Source: JAGPCK01 sp041675505 (GTDB taxonomy: Bacteria > Bacteroidota > Bacteroidia > UKL13-3). From it: a stretch of DNA of 64,000 bases. The stretch is taken from contig JBAYTR010000016.1 of NCBI GenBank assembly GCA_041675505.1, forward strand, positions 1 through 64,000, read 5' to 3'. Each line of letters opens with the position of its first letter. Positions within the stretch are counted from its first letter, which is position 1. The position numbers and the translations under genes are program-made. Below, piece after piece: positions 18,341 to 27,041 of the stretch. The notes under the pieces were generated by a model, which saw only the letters and a list, made by a program, of their open reading frames with translations, was not told the DNA's origin and made no database searches.

Positions 18341-18997
18341 GTGGCAACTACCGACCATTTAGTACATACGCTTAAAAAATACGTGCCTGAGGCATCTGTA
18401 CCGTTGTGTGTAGAGTGGCTGATACAACACCGGGTACACTTGCGCATTACCAAAGAACGCAGCTCCAAACTGGGAGATTACCAAAGCCCCTGGGGTGGAA
18501 AGGGTCACCGCATCAGTGTGAACCACAACCTTAATCCCTTTGCTTTTCTCATCACGTTTGTTCATGAAATGGCCCACTTGGTAGCTTTTGACAAATATAA
18601 AAGTGGCATTGCTCCACATGGGAAAGAATGGAAACATGAATACCGCCTGCTGATGATGCCTGTTTTTCATTTGCAGGTATTCCCCGCTGATATTCATAAT
18701 GCTTTGCTAAAGTACCTCCACAATCCGGCAGCGGCTACCTGCAGCGACCAACACCTGCTGCGTGTGCTGAAAAAGTATGATGCTCCTCATCAGCAACAAG
18801 TCACAGTAGAGCAATTACCTGAAAATACAGTTTTCATTTTACGCACCCGAAATGTTTTAGTTCTTAAAAAAGGGCCTTTGCAACGCACCCGTTACCAGTG
18901 CACAGAACTGAGAACCAACCGCATTTATCTGGTCAATGCTTTGGCGGAAGTAGAACTCCCCGACCCCTCACAATTAAACGTTTTCGCTAACCGTTAA
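18341..18997 (+). CDS. SprT-like zinc metalloprotease-fold protein
   Basis: About 218 aa with a SprT-like domain in the first half. HEMAH, inside the context FVHEMAHLVAF, provides the two zinc-binding His and the catalytic Glu, and PHGKEWKHEY follows as in SprT proteins. The C-terminal ~60 residues (PENTVFILRTRNVLV, RYQCTELRTNRIYLV) form a small beta-rich region. It lacks the cysteine pairs of the SprT zinc ribbon. The frame is open back to a TTG at 18314, but a promoter-like ACTTTG overlaps that TTG. The GTG at 18341 (MATTDHLVHTL) is therefore preferred. It lies between dxs and recJ and is probably co-transcribed. Its substrate is unknown. Confidence 0.8.
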   Translation: MATTDHLVHTLKKYVPEASVPLCVEWLIQHRVHLRITKERSSKLGDYQSPWGGKGHRISVNHNLNPFAFLITFVHEMAHLVAFDKYKSGIAPHGKEWKHEYRLLMMPVFHLQVFPADIHNALLKYLHNPAAATCSDQHLLRVLKKYDAPHQQQVTVEQLPENTVFILRTRNVLVLKKGPLQRTRYQCTELRTNRIYLVNALAEVELPDPSQLNVFANR

Positions 18998-19017
18998 TTT
19001 TTTATTATGTTTGAGGG

Positions 19018-20754
19018 TTGGAACAAAAAGAAACTACAGTTGCTAAAAAACGTTGGGTAGCCAAAGAATGCCCCGATAAAGAAAGTGCAGAAAAATTATC
19101 GAAACTACTGAATATTAATAGTGTATTCAGCACGTTATTGCTGCAAAGGGGTATTACCACCTTTGAAGGAGCCCGATATTTTTTCCGACCCTCTCTTGAC
19201 CATTTGCACGATCCCTTCCTGATGAAAGACATGCAAAAGGCAGTTGAGCGCATTCAGCACGCTATTAATGAGAACGAAAAAATACTTGTTTACGGAGATT
19301 ACGATGTGGATGGTACCACTGCTGTAGCCACTGTTTTTAGTTTTTTTAATCAGTTTTATCCCAACGTTGATTTTTACATCCCTGACCGATATGCTGAAGG
19401 ATACGGCATTTCCTATAAAGGTATTGATTGGGCTGCCGAACAAGGCTTTAAAGTTATTATTGCCCTCGACTGCGGAATAAAATCCATTGCACACATTGAC
19501 TACGCCTTGGAAAAAGGAGTTGAGTTCATTATTTGCGACCACCATTTGCCTGGAGAAATAATTCCAAAAGCAACAGCTATACTTAACCCCAAACAGGTAG
19601 ATTGCACCTATCCGTTCAAAGAACTCTCGGGTTGCGGCATCGGGTTTAAACTCATTCAGGCCTATGCTACGGCTACCAATATGCCCGATGTTAAAATTGA
19701 ACGTTACCTCGATTTAGCTGCAGTAAGTATTGCTGCTGATATTGTGCCCATCAACGATGAAAATCGCGTTTTGGCCCATTTCGGACTTAGAAAATTAGTA
19801 GAAGACCCGAACTATGGACTAAGCGCTTTGCTGGAATATTCTTCCAAAAAACCTGAGCTTACTATAAGCGATGTGGTATTCAGCATCGGGCCACGCATTA
19901 ATGCAGCCGGCCGTATTGCTGATGCCAAAGACTCCGTTCGGCTGATGTTGGCACCCTCTATGGAAAAAGCACGGGAATTTGCCGGACAAATAAACACGCA
20001 CAACGAAGAGCGCAGAAACTTTGACACCAACATTACCGAAGAAGCACTCTCTTTGATTGAGAACAGCACCGAAATGCATAATCGCAGAAGTACAGTAGTG
20101 TACAATCCTGAATGGCACAAAGGTGTAATAGGTATAGTGGCTTCCCGTCTTATTGAAAAATACCATCGCCCCACTGTAGTACTCACACGTTCTAACGGAG
20201 TAGCTACAGGTTCAGCGCGCTCAGTTCCGGGTTTTGATTTATACAAAGCCATTGAAAGCTGCAGCGATTTACTCGAGCAGTTTGGTGGTCACACACATGC
20301 TGCCGGTCTTACGTTAAAAGTAGAAAACGTTGACGCATTTATTGAGCGGTTTGAAAAAGCAGTTGCTGATAACATTCAGGAAAAAAGTTTGACTCCTGAA
20401 GTAGAATACGACATTGAATTGCCTTTCAAATCTATCAACCAACGTTTCATGAATATCCTCAAACAATTCGCTCCTTTTGGTCCGGCCAATATGAATCCGG
20501 TATTTATGACCCGCAACGTGTGGGACAATGGTTACGGAGCAATTGTGGGTGAAAATCACCTTCGGCTTTCTTTATTGCAGGATGCTCACAGTAAACCTTT
20601 GAAAGGAATTGCTTTCGGGCAGGCTCATCATTATGACAGAATTTCAACAGGCATCTCATTTGATGTTTGTTATACCATTGAAGAAAATCACTTCAACGAT
20701 ACCACAACCTTACAATTAAACATTAAAGACATCAAGTTTGCCGATGAACGATAA
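19018..20754 (+). CDS. recJ: Single-stranded-DNA-specific exonuclease RecJ
   Basis: A 5'-3' single-strand DNA exonuclease of the DHH superfamily, acting in recombination and mismatch repair. The 578-aa product has the DHH motifs YGDYDVDGTTA, ALDCGIKS and CDHHLPGE in the first third. A DHHA1 domain follows with ASRLIEKYHRPTVVL and GGHTHAAGL, then the RecJ OB-fold. The only usable in-frame start is TTG 19018; an ATG at 19007 is in another frame. The stop lies one nucleotide before the lptB start, so the two are co-transcribed. Confidence 0.95.
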   Translation: MEQKETTVAKKRWVAKECPDKESAEKLSKLLNINSVFSTLLLQRGITTFEGARYFFRPSLDHLHDPFLMKDMQKAVERIQHAINENEKILVYGDYDVDGTTAVATVFSFFNQFYPNVDFYIPDRYAEGYGISYKGIDWAAEQGFKVIIALDCGIKSIAHIDYALEKGVEFIICDHHLPGEIIPKATAILNPKQVDCTYPFKELSGCGIGFKLIQAYATATNMPDVKIERYLDLAAVSIAADIVPINDENRVLAHFGLRKLVEDPNYGLSALLEYSSKKPELTISDVVFSIGPRINAAGRIADAKDSVRLMLAPSMEKAREFAGQINTHNEERRNFDTNITEEALSLIENSTEMHNRRSTVVYNPEWHKGVIGIVASRLIEKYHRPTVVLTRSNGVATGSARSVPGFDLYKAIESCSDLLEQFGGHTHAAGLTLKVENVDAFIERFEKAVADNIQEKSLTPEVEYDIELPFKSINQRFMNILKQFAPFGPANMNPVFMTRNVWDNGYGAIVGENHLRLSLLQDAHSKPLKGIAFGQAHHYDRISTGISFDVCYTIEENHFNDTTTLQLNIKDIKFADER

Positions 20755-20755
20755 G

Positions 20756-21487
20756 ATGAACTTACGCGCATCTCACATTGTAAAGCGTTACAAAAAACGC
20801 ACAGTAGTGAATGATGTTTCTTTTCATGTAAACCAGGGTGAAATTGTAGGTTTACTCGGGCCCAACGGAGCGGGAAAAACAACCTCGTTTTACATGGTGG
20901 TAGGATTGATTAAACCTGAAACAGGTCATATCTTCCTTAACGATGAAGACATTACTGAACTACCCATGTACAAACGCGCACAAAAGGGTGTAGGTTATCT
21001 GCCTCAGGAAGCATCTGTTTTTCGTACCCTTACTGTGGAAGAAAATATTCTTTCAGTAATGGAGATGACGAATATGAAAAAGAAAGAGCAGAAAGAAAGA
21101 TTGGAAGGATTGATTGAAGAATTCAGTTTGCAGAAAGTAAGAAAAAGTCAGGGTAAAGTACTCTCAGGCGGAGAACGAAGAAGAACTGAAATTGCCCGTG
21201 CCTTAGCGGTTGACCCTAAGTTTATTTTATTGGATGAACCTTTTGCCGGTGTTGACCCCATTGCTGTAGAAGATATTCAAAGTATTATATTCAAACTCAA
21301 AGCAAGAAACATAGGCATACTCATTACTGACCATAACGTAGACGAGACATTAAGCATTACTGACCGAACGTATCTTCTATTTGAAGGAGCTGTATTGCGT
21401 GAAGGAAGTGCTGAACAACTGGCTGAAGATGAACTGGTGCGTAAAGTTTATCTCGGTAAAAACTTCGTACTCAAAAAACATCTATAA
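20756..21487 (+). CDS. lptB: LPS export ABC transporter ATPase LptB
   Basis: The cytoplasmic ATPase that powers lipopolysaccharide extraction with LptF and LptG. The product is 243 aa from ATG 20756. It contains Walker A GPNGAGKTT, Q-loop YLPQEASVFR, signature LSGGERRR, Walker B FILLDEPFAGVDP and switch His ITDHNVDE, in the order and spacing of LptB rather than a generic importer ATPase. In-frame ATG codons exist at 20744 and 20756. The latter gives the usual MxLRAxxIxKxYxxR start and avoids overlap with recJ. Confidence 0.95.
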   Translation: MNLRASHIVKRYKKRTVVNDVSFHVNQGEIVGLLGPNGAGKTTSFYMVVGLIKPETGHIFLNDEDITELPMYKRAQKGVGYLPQEASVFRTLTVEENILSVMEMTNMKKKEQKERLEGLIEEFSLQKVRKSQGKVLSGGERRRTEIARALAVDPKFILLDEPFAGVDPIAVEDIQSIIFKLKARNIGILITDHNVDETLSITDRTYLLFEGAVLREGSAEQLAEDELVRKVYLGKNFVLKKHL

Positions 21488-21505
21488 ATCGCTTCCAGCA
21501 AACAC

Positions 21506-22210
21506 ATGGTGAACGGCAAACTGTACATCGTACCCACACCAATAGGTAACCTGGAAGACATTACCCTGCGCGCCTTGCGTATACTTAAAGAAGTTGATAT
21601 TATTCTGGCTGAAGACACACGCACCAGTGGTAATTTGCTCAAACATTTTGAGATCGACAATAAACTGATGAGTTATCACCAGCACAACGAACACGGTGTA
21701 TTGCCTAAAATGATTTCGTTGTTGCAGGAAGGAAAGAATCTGGCGCTGGTTACTGATGCCGGCACACCCGGCATCTCTGATCCCGGTTATTTACTCATAC
21801 GTGAATGCGTGCGCCACAACCTTCCCATTGAGCCGCTGCCTGGTGCAACAGCATTTGTACCGGCCCTACTCAAATCAGGTTTTCCTTGTGATGAGTTTGT
21901 GTATATCGGTTTTCTTCCACAGAAAAAAGGAAGACAAACTGCTGTACAAAAAATAGCTGAAGACGAACGCACCACGGTCATGTATGAATCCCCACACCGT
22001 CTTATCAAACTGCTCGAACAGTTACTTGAATTTTGTGATGCCGAGAGAAAAATTTCTATCTCTCGTGAACTCACCAAAAAATTTGAAGAAACAATAAACG
22101 GAACTGTAACTGAAGTGCTGCAACACTTTCTGCAACATGAACCCCGAGGGGAATTTGTTGTAGTTGTAGAAGGAAAAGGAAAAACAAAACCTGTCCCTGA
22201 CAAAACTTAA
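21506..22210 (+). CDS. rsmI: 16S rRNA (cytidine1402-2'-O)-methyltransferase
   Basis: RsmI 2'-O-methylates C1402 in the decoding centre of 16S rRNA using SAM. The length, 234 aa, suits a family member with a short C terminus. Family motifs are YIVPTPIGNLEDITLRAL at the start, LAEDTRTSGNLLKHF, ALVTDAGTPGISDPGYLL and PLPGATAFVPALLKSGF. It starts 19 nt after lptB and precedes pepT by 21 nt, so it belongs to the same run. Confidence 0.95.
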   Translation: MVNGKLYIVPTPIGNLEDITLRALRILKEVDIILAEDTRTSGNLLKHFEIDNKLMSYHQHNEHGVLPKMISLLQEGKNLALVTDAGTPGISDPGYLLIRECVRHNLPIEPLPGATAFVPALLKSGFPCDEFVYIGFLPQKKGRQTAVQKIAEDERTTVMYESPHRLIKLLEQLLEFCDAERKISISRELTKKFEETINGTVTEVLQHFLQHEPRGEFVVVVEGKGKTKPVPDKT

Positions 22211-22231
22211 AATTCAAATCAACTCACTTTC

Positions 22232-23473
22232 ATGAATATCAATTACACTGTTACCGAACGATTTTTGCGCTATGTACAAATAGATACTCAAAGCGACCCG
22301 GCATCACCCACCTGCCCTTCAACAGAGAAGCAAAAAAACTTAGGCAAAGTATTGGTGGAAGAGCTGCTGGCTATGGGAATTACAGATGCACACATGGACG
22401 AAAACGGATATGTGTACGGAACAATCCCCGCCACCTCAACCAAAAACATTCCCGTTGTTTGTTTCTGCTCCCACATGGATACTTCGCCTGATTGCAGCGG
22501 CACTAATGTGAGACCAATTGTACACAAAAACTACAGCGGTGGAGACATTATTTTACCTGCGGATACCACACAAATTATTTCACCCAAAGACCATCCTTCT
22601 TTGTTGATTCAAAAAGGCAATGACATCATTACTGCTGATGGCACCACACTTTTAGGGGCTGATAACAAAGCAGGTGTAGCAGAAATTATGGACGCTGCCC
22701 ATTACCTCATACAACACCCGGAAATACAACACGGCACTATAAAAATTTTATTTACTCCTGATGAAGAAATAGGACGCGGGGTAGAAAAAGCTGATTTGAA
22801 AAAACTGGCGGCTGATGTGGGTTACACTATGGATGGGGAAGAGTTGGGCCACTTAGAAAACGAAACCTTTAGTGCCGATGGGGTTACTTTACACATTAAC
22901 GGATGCAGCACACACCCAGGTTTTGCCAAAGGAAAGATGGAAAGCGCCATCAAAATTGCTGCTGAAATTATTGAATCACTACCTAAGCATACGCTAAGTC
23001 CTGAAACTACTGAGGCCAAAGAAGGATTCATTCATCCGGTAAGTGTGAGCGGAAGTATTGAACGCACGACTATACAATTTATCATCCGCGATTTTGAGAC
23101 AGACGGACTCAAAAAACACGAAGCTTTTCTTGAAGACATCGTTAAAAAAGTACTGGCCAAATTTCCTAAATCGGGGTATGAATTTGTTGTAACCGAACAG
23201 TACCGCAACATGAAACAAGTGCTGGATCAAAATCCGAAAATAGTTGACTATGCTTTGGAAGCCATCCGAAGGGCAGGCATTGAACCGGTGCTCAGCAGCA
23301 TTCGCGGAGGTACAGATGGTTCGCGGCTTTCCTACATGGGTTTACCTTGCCCTAACATTTTTGCGGGTGAGCACGCCTTTCATTCCAAACACGAGTGGGT
23401 ATCAGTACAAGACATGCAAAAAGCAGTGGACACCATTGTGCACCTTTGCTGCGTATGGGAAGAGAACAGTTGA
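22232..23473 (+). CDS. pepT: Peptidase T (tripeptide aminopeptidase)
   Basis: A zinc-dependent cytosolic M20 peptidase that removes the N-terminal residue from tripeptides. At 413 aa it matches the family length. Metal and catalytic motifs are CFCSHMDTSPD, TLLGADNKAGVAEIMDA, TPDEEIGRG, YTMDGEELG and FHSKHEWVS. The lid or dimerisation domain occupies the middle, with NGCSTHPGFAKGKM. It closes the recJ-lptB-rsmI-pepT run. The 126-nt gap before korA holds no terminator I can see. Confidence 0.95.
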   Translation: MNINYTVTERFLRYVQIDTQSDPASPTCPSTEKQKNLGKVLVEELLAMGITDAHMDENGYVYGTIPATSTKNIPVVCFCSHMDTSPDCSGTNVRPIVHKNYSGGDIILPADTTQIISPKDHPSLLIQKGNDIITADGTTLLGADNKAGVAEIMDAAHYLIQHPEIQHGTIKILFTPDEEIGRGVEKADLKKLAADVGYTMDGEELGHLENETFSADGVTLHINGCSTHPGFAKGKMESAIKIAAEIIESLPKHTLSPETTEAKEGFIHPVSVSGSIERTTIQFIIRDFETDGLKKHEAFLEDIVKKVLAKFPKSGYEFVVTEQYRNMKQVLDQNPKIVDYALEAIRRAGIEPVLSSIRGGTDGSRLSYMGLPCPNIFAGEHAFHSKHEWVSVQDMQKAVDTIVHLCCVWEENS

Positions 23474-23541
23474 TACATGTAAGCCCTTAACTCACTTAAA
23501 AGCAACATAATCAGGCAGGATAAACAATTGTTAGGCAGCGC

Positions 23542-23570
23542 TTGTTTACCGATAGAAATAGCTAATTTTG
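23542..23570 (+). promoter_or_regulatory. korA promoter
   Basis: TTG at 23542-23544 and TAATTTTG at 23563-23570 are separated by 18 nt and match the Bacteroidota -33/-7 pattern. The ATG of korA is 29 nt further on. Confidence 0.6.
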
Positions 23571-23599
23571 CAAACTATTTCTAAATTAAAATCAGCATA

Positions 23600-25453
23600 A
23601 TGCCTGAAACAGTCAAAGAAACAGTTGAATCGGTTGTTATCCGTTTCGCTGGCGACTCAGGTGACGGGATGCAACTTACCGGCTCTCAGTTCACCAATAC
23701 ATCAGCCCTGTTGGGTAATGACATAGCCACCTTCCCGGATTTTCCGGCTGAAATACGCGCCCCCATCGGAACCCTGGCCGGTGTATCTGGCTTCCAGATT
23801 CACTTCGGTTCAACCCGTATTCACACGCCTGGCGATGCTTGCGATGTGCTGGTGGTAATGAACGTTGCTGCATTAAAAGCCAACCTGCGACACCTCAAAA
23901 AAGGCGGGACCGTAATTGCAAACACAGATGGATTTGATGCCAAAAACATGCGTTTGGCCGGAGTTACTGGAGAAATAACCCCATTGGAAGACGGCTCTTT
24001 AGATGCCTATGACGTTAAAAAATTAGACGTTACCAAAATTACCCGGGCGGCCTTAGCTGATTCAGGTTTGGGTACCAAAGAAATTGACAGGTGCAAAAAT
24101 ATGTTTGTACTCGGTTTGGTTTACTGGATGTACCACCGTCCGTTAGAAAATACTATTGACTTTATTGAAAGCAAATTCAAAAAAAATCCTGCCGTTGCTG
24201 AAGCCAATATCAAGGTATTAAAAGCCGGCTGGAACTACGGTGAAACTACGGAGGCTTTTTCTTCACGCTATGATGTGGCTAAAGCAAAAATGGATGCGGG
24301 CATTTACCGCGGCATTACCGGAAACGTAGCGGCTACATACGGTTTAATTGCAGCCTCTGTAAAATCAGGCCTGCCTTTGTTCCTCGGCTCTTACCCCATC
24401 ACTCCTGCTTCTGATATTTTACACGAGTTATCGAAATACAAAAACTTTGGTATACGCACTTTTCAGGCAGAGGATGAAATAGCGGCAATAGGTTCAGCCA
24501 TTGGCGCTGCCTTTGGGGGCAACCTGGCCATCACCACATCATCGGGCCCGGGCATTGCGCTAAAAACAGAAGCCATAGGTTTAGCTACCATGCTGGAACT
24601 ACCGCTGGTAATTTGCAATATTCAACGTGGCGGACCATCAACCGGATTACCTACCAAAACCGAACAGGCTGATTTGTTACAGGCCATGTACGGCAGAAAC
24701 GGTGAGTGCCCTGTGGTGATTATCGCAGCACAATCTCCGGCTGATTGTTTTGATGCCGCCTACGAAGCCTGCCGCATAGCATTGGAACACATGATTCCGG
24801 TATTCTACCTGAGTGACGGATACATTGCCAACGGTTCCGAACCCTGGAAGTTTCCGCAAACAGCTGACTTACGTGATATCAAAACTTCCTTTGCTAAACC
24901 TGAAGATAAAACAGACGATAAGTTTTTACCATACAGTCGCGATGAGAAATTAGCGCGTCCTTGGGCTATTCCGGGAACAAAAGGTCTTGAACACCGCATT
25001 GGCGGATTAGAGAAACAAAACATTACAGGTAATATTTCTTACGATCCGGAAAACCACGAATTCATGGTGAAACTTCGTGCTGAACGTGTAGAACGTGTAG
25101 CCGATTTTATTCCTGAACAAACAATTGACAACGGACCTGAACAGGGTGATGTGCTCATTCTTGGTTGGGGCGGAACATACGGTGCACTTAAAACAGCTAC
25201 CCGGGATTTACTGGCTGATGGGCTAAGTGTGGCACACGCTCATCTGCGTTACATGAACCCCATGCCTAAAAATATCGAAAAGGTGTTGCGCAGCTACAAA
25301 AAGGTATTGATTCCTGAATTAAACAACGGGCAACTGGTGCGCATCATTCGCGATAAATTTTTGATTGACGCGCAACCGCTCAATAAAATTCAAGGCCAAC
25401 CGTTCACTACCGTGGAGATTAAAAATAAAGTAAGAGAAATGTTGAATTCTTAA
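23600..25453 (+). CDS. korA: 2-oxoacid (2-oxoglutarate):ferredoxin oxidoreductase alpha
   Basis: The fused gamma-alpha subunit, 617 aa. With KorB it oxidatively decarboxylates a 2-oxoacid to its acyl-CoA and reduces ferredoxin. Residues ~10-190 form the gamma domain (RFAGDSGDGMQLTG, FPAEIRAPIGT). From ~215 comes the pyrimidine-binding alpha domain, with YPITPASDILHEL, FQAEDEIAAIGSAIGAA and TTSSGPGIALKTEAIG. The gamma-alpha fusion is the form usually annotated as KorA in Bacteroidota; 2-oxoglutarate as substrate follows from that and is not proven here. The last codons overlap an inverted repeat (25442-25461) that bounds the inserted four-helix-bundle gene. Confidence 0.92.
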   Translation: MPETVKETVESVVIRFAGDSGDGMQLTGSQFTNTSALLGNDIATFPDFPAEIRAPIGTLAGVSGFQIHFGSTRIHTPGDACDVLVVMNVAALKANLRHLKKGGTVIANTDGFDAKNMRLAGVTGEITPLEDGSLDAYDVKKLDVTKITRAALADSGLGTKEIDRCKNMFVLGLVYWMYHRPLENTIDFIESKFKKNPAVAEANIKVLKAGWNYGETTEAFSSRYDVAKAKMDAGIYRGITGNVAATYGLIAASVKSGLPLFLGSYPITPASDILHELSKYKNFGIRTFQAEDEIAAIGSAIGAAFGGNLAITTSSGPGIALKTEAIGLATMLELPLVICNIQRGGPSTGLPTKTEQADLLQAMYGRNGECPVVIIAAQSPADCFDAAYEACRIALEHMIPVFYLSDGYIANGSEPWKFPQTADLRDIKTSFAKPEDKTDDKFLPYSRDEKLARPWAIPGTKGLEHRIGGLEKQNITGNISYDPENHEFMVKLRAERVERVADFIPEQTIDNGPEQGDVLILGWGGTYGALKTATRDLLADGLSVAHAHLRYMNPMPKNIEKVLRSYKKVLIPELNNGQLVRIIRDKFLIDAQPLNKIQGQPFTTVEIKNKVREMLNS

Positions 25454-25461
25454 TGCTTAAT
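25442..25461. repeat. Left inverted repeat flanking the S23-type gene
   Basis: This 20-nt element pairs with 25825-25844. Twelve bases (TTAATGCTTAAT versus ATTAAGCATTAA) are exact reverse complements, and the next TTGAAT/ATTCAA also pair, giving 18 of 20 positions. It overlaps the korA stop codon (25451-25453). Together the two arms would form a stem enclosing the whole S23-type gene. Confidence 0.75.
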
Positions 25462-25466
25462 CTTGA

Positions 25467-25829
25467 ATGAAAGACACTACCATAAAGGAGAATATCATTC
25501 AAGAGAAAACATTCAGCTTCTCATTATCAATAATTGAGTTATATCAAAAAATGCTACAGAAAAACGAATACGTACTTTCTAAACAATTACTCCGAAGCGC
25601 AACCAGTATCGGAGCAAATGTAAATGAAGCTTCTGCAGCACAAACAAAAAAAGACTTCATTGCCAAAATGTCCATTGCTTCTAAAGAGGCTCGCGAGACA
25701 AGCTATTGGCTGCAACTATTAAACAAAAGTAAATTAGCTGATGTGGTTGTTAAACAGCAAATCAATGACTGTGACGAAATCATTCGTATACTCACAGCTA
25801 TTGTTAAAACTGCACAAACAAATCATTAA
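25467..25829 (+). CDS. Four-helix bundle protein, S23/IVS family
   Basis: A 120-aa helical protein. It has the family pattern of an N-terminal helix (TFSFSLSIIELYQKML), the signature RSATSIGANVNEASAAQTKKD, then SKEARETSYWLQLL and a last helix rich in Ile. The family was first seen encoded by intervening sequences inserted in 23S rRNA genes; its members form homopentameric four-helix bundles and have no proven biochemical activity. Here it separates korA and korB and is flanked by 20-nt imperfect inverted repeats, so it looks like a cassette inserted into an existing operon. Composition is more AT-rich than the kor genes. It resembles Avd of diversity-generating retroelements, but no reverse transcriptase or template repeat is nearby. 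Confidence 0.9.
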   Translation: MKDTTIKENIIQEKTFSFSLSIIELYQKMLQKNEYVLSKQLLRSATSIGANVNEASAAQTKKDFIAKMSIASKEARETSYWLQLLNKSKLADVVVKQQINDCDEIIRILTAIVKTAQTNH

Positions 25830-25844
25830 GCATTAAACATTCAA
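25825..25844. repeat. Right inverted repeat flanking the S23-type gene
   Basis: Reverse-complementary to 25442-25461 over 18 of 20 positions. It begins inside the last codons of the four-helix-bundle gene. A further short direct repeat of ATTAAACATTC (25833 and 25846) lies at this edge, just before korB at 25863. Confidence 0.75.
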
Positions 25845-25862
25845 AATTAAACATTCATTTGT

Positions 25863-26888
25863 ATGGAAGTTTCAGAAACAGTAAAGTTAACCTCAAAGGA
25901 TTTTTCCAGCGACCAGGATGTACGTTGGTGCCCCGGCTGCGGTGACTACTCTATATTAAAACAGGTACAAACTGTAATGCCTGATTTAGGTCGCAAACGC
26001 GAAGACATCGTGTTCATTTCCGGTATAGGTTGTTCTTCACGTTTTCCTTATTACATGGAAACTTTCGGTATGCACTCCATTCATGGCAGAGCAACAGCCA
26101 TTGCCTCCGGTTTGAAAGCAGCCCGACCTGATTTAAGTGTGTGGATTGTTTCGGGTGACGGTGATGCATTATCCATAGGAGGTAATCATACCATTCACTT
26201 GCTGCGCAGAAATTTTGACGTGAACCTGTTGTTGTTCAACAACCAGATTTACGGTTTAACCAAGGGGCAATACTCGCCTACTTCTGAAGCAGGTAAAGTA
26301 ACCAAATCAACACCCATGGGTTCCATTGACCACCCCTTTAACCCCGCTGCTTTGGCCTTGGGTGCCGATGCTACTTTTGTAGCCCGCAGTATGGATCGCG
26401 ACCCTAAACATTTACAGGCCATGCTCAAACGCAGCTATGCCCACAAAGGTTCTTCGTTTTTGGAGATTTACCAAAACTGCAACGTGTTTAACGATGGTGC
26501 CTTTGAAATTTTTACCGAGAAGGGTAGCAAAAAATTAGAAACACTTTTTGTTGAACAGGGACAACCGTTGTTGTTTGGTGAAAACAATGATAAAGGCATT
26601 AAGCTGGACGGATTTACTCCTGTGATTGTTGACCTTACCGAGGGCCACTCAGCCAACGATTTGTGGATACACGATGAACGCGACCAGGTAAAAGCCAACA
26701 TACTCGTACGCTTTTTTGACAGCCCTGAGAAAGAAGGCCACCTGCCACGCCCCTTTGGTGTATTTTATACAGAAGACCGCCCTTGTTATGAAGATTTACT
26801 CCACGCACAAATTGACGAAGCCAAATCAAAAGCAACTGCCGATTTGGATAAACTGATTGCCGGAAGAGAAACTTGGGTGATTAATTAG
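25863..26888 (+). CDS. korB: 2-oxoacid:ferredoxin oxidoreductase beta subunit
   Basis: The thiamine-diphosphate-binding beta subunit (341 aa), partner of KorA. RWCPGCGDYSIL near residue 21 gives the conserved Cys-Pro-x-Cys. SGIGCSSRFPYY and HGRATAIASGLKAARPDL follow. The ThDP/Mg motif begins SGDGDALSIGGNH and ends LLFNNQIYGLTKGQYSPTS. It starts 33 nt after the inserted four-helix-bundle gene. No promoter-like element is seen between them, so korB expression probably still depends on the korA promoter reading through the insert. Confidence 0.95.
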   Translation: MEVSETVKLTSKDFSSDQDVRWCPGCGDYSILKQVQTVMPDLGRKREDIVFISGIGCSSRFPYYMETFGMHSIHGRATAIASGLKAARPDLSVWIVSGDGDALSIGGNHTIHLLRRNFDVNLLLFNNQIYGLTKGQYSPTSEAGKVTKSTPMGSIDHPFNPAALALGADATFVARSMDRDPKHLQAMLKRSYAHKGSSFLEIYQNCNVFNDGAFEIFTEKGSKKLETLFVEQGQPLLFGENNDKGIKLDGFTPVIVDLTEGHSANDLWIHDERDQVKANILVRFFDSPEKEGHLPRPFGVFYTEDRPCYEDLLHAQIDEAKSKATADLDKLIAGRETWVIN

Positions 26889-27017
26889 TAGCACTTTTTG
26901 TAGTGATGTTGTAACCTAAAAAGGCTTCCTTTTTAAAGGAAAGTTGCATCTTTTTATCACCTCCTTGTTCAACGACTTTTAGCCTAACTGAACTTATAGT
27001 TTTTAATTCGAAAAACA

Positions 27018-27025
27018 TATATTTG
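27018..27025 (+). promoter_or_regulatory. Putative -7 element for the 810-aa gene
   Basis: TATATTTG is an exact TAnnTTTG match 16 nt before the ATG at 27042. No clear TTG lies at the -33 distance. Confidence 0.45.
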
Positions 27026-27041
27026 CTTTACATTCAAACGT

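Noticed and set aside
25467..25829. The four-helix-bundle gene as an Avd component of a diversity-generating retroelement
   Set aside because: No reverse transcriptase, template repeat or variable-repeat target gene is nearby, and the sequence fits the S23/IVS branch.
26889..26965. Hairpin-like sequence after korB
   Set aside because: The stem has a bulge, is very AT-rich and has no stable core, so termination cannot be supported.
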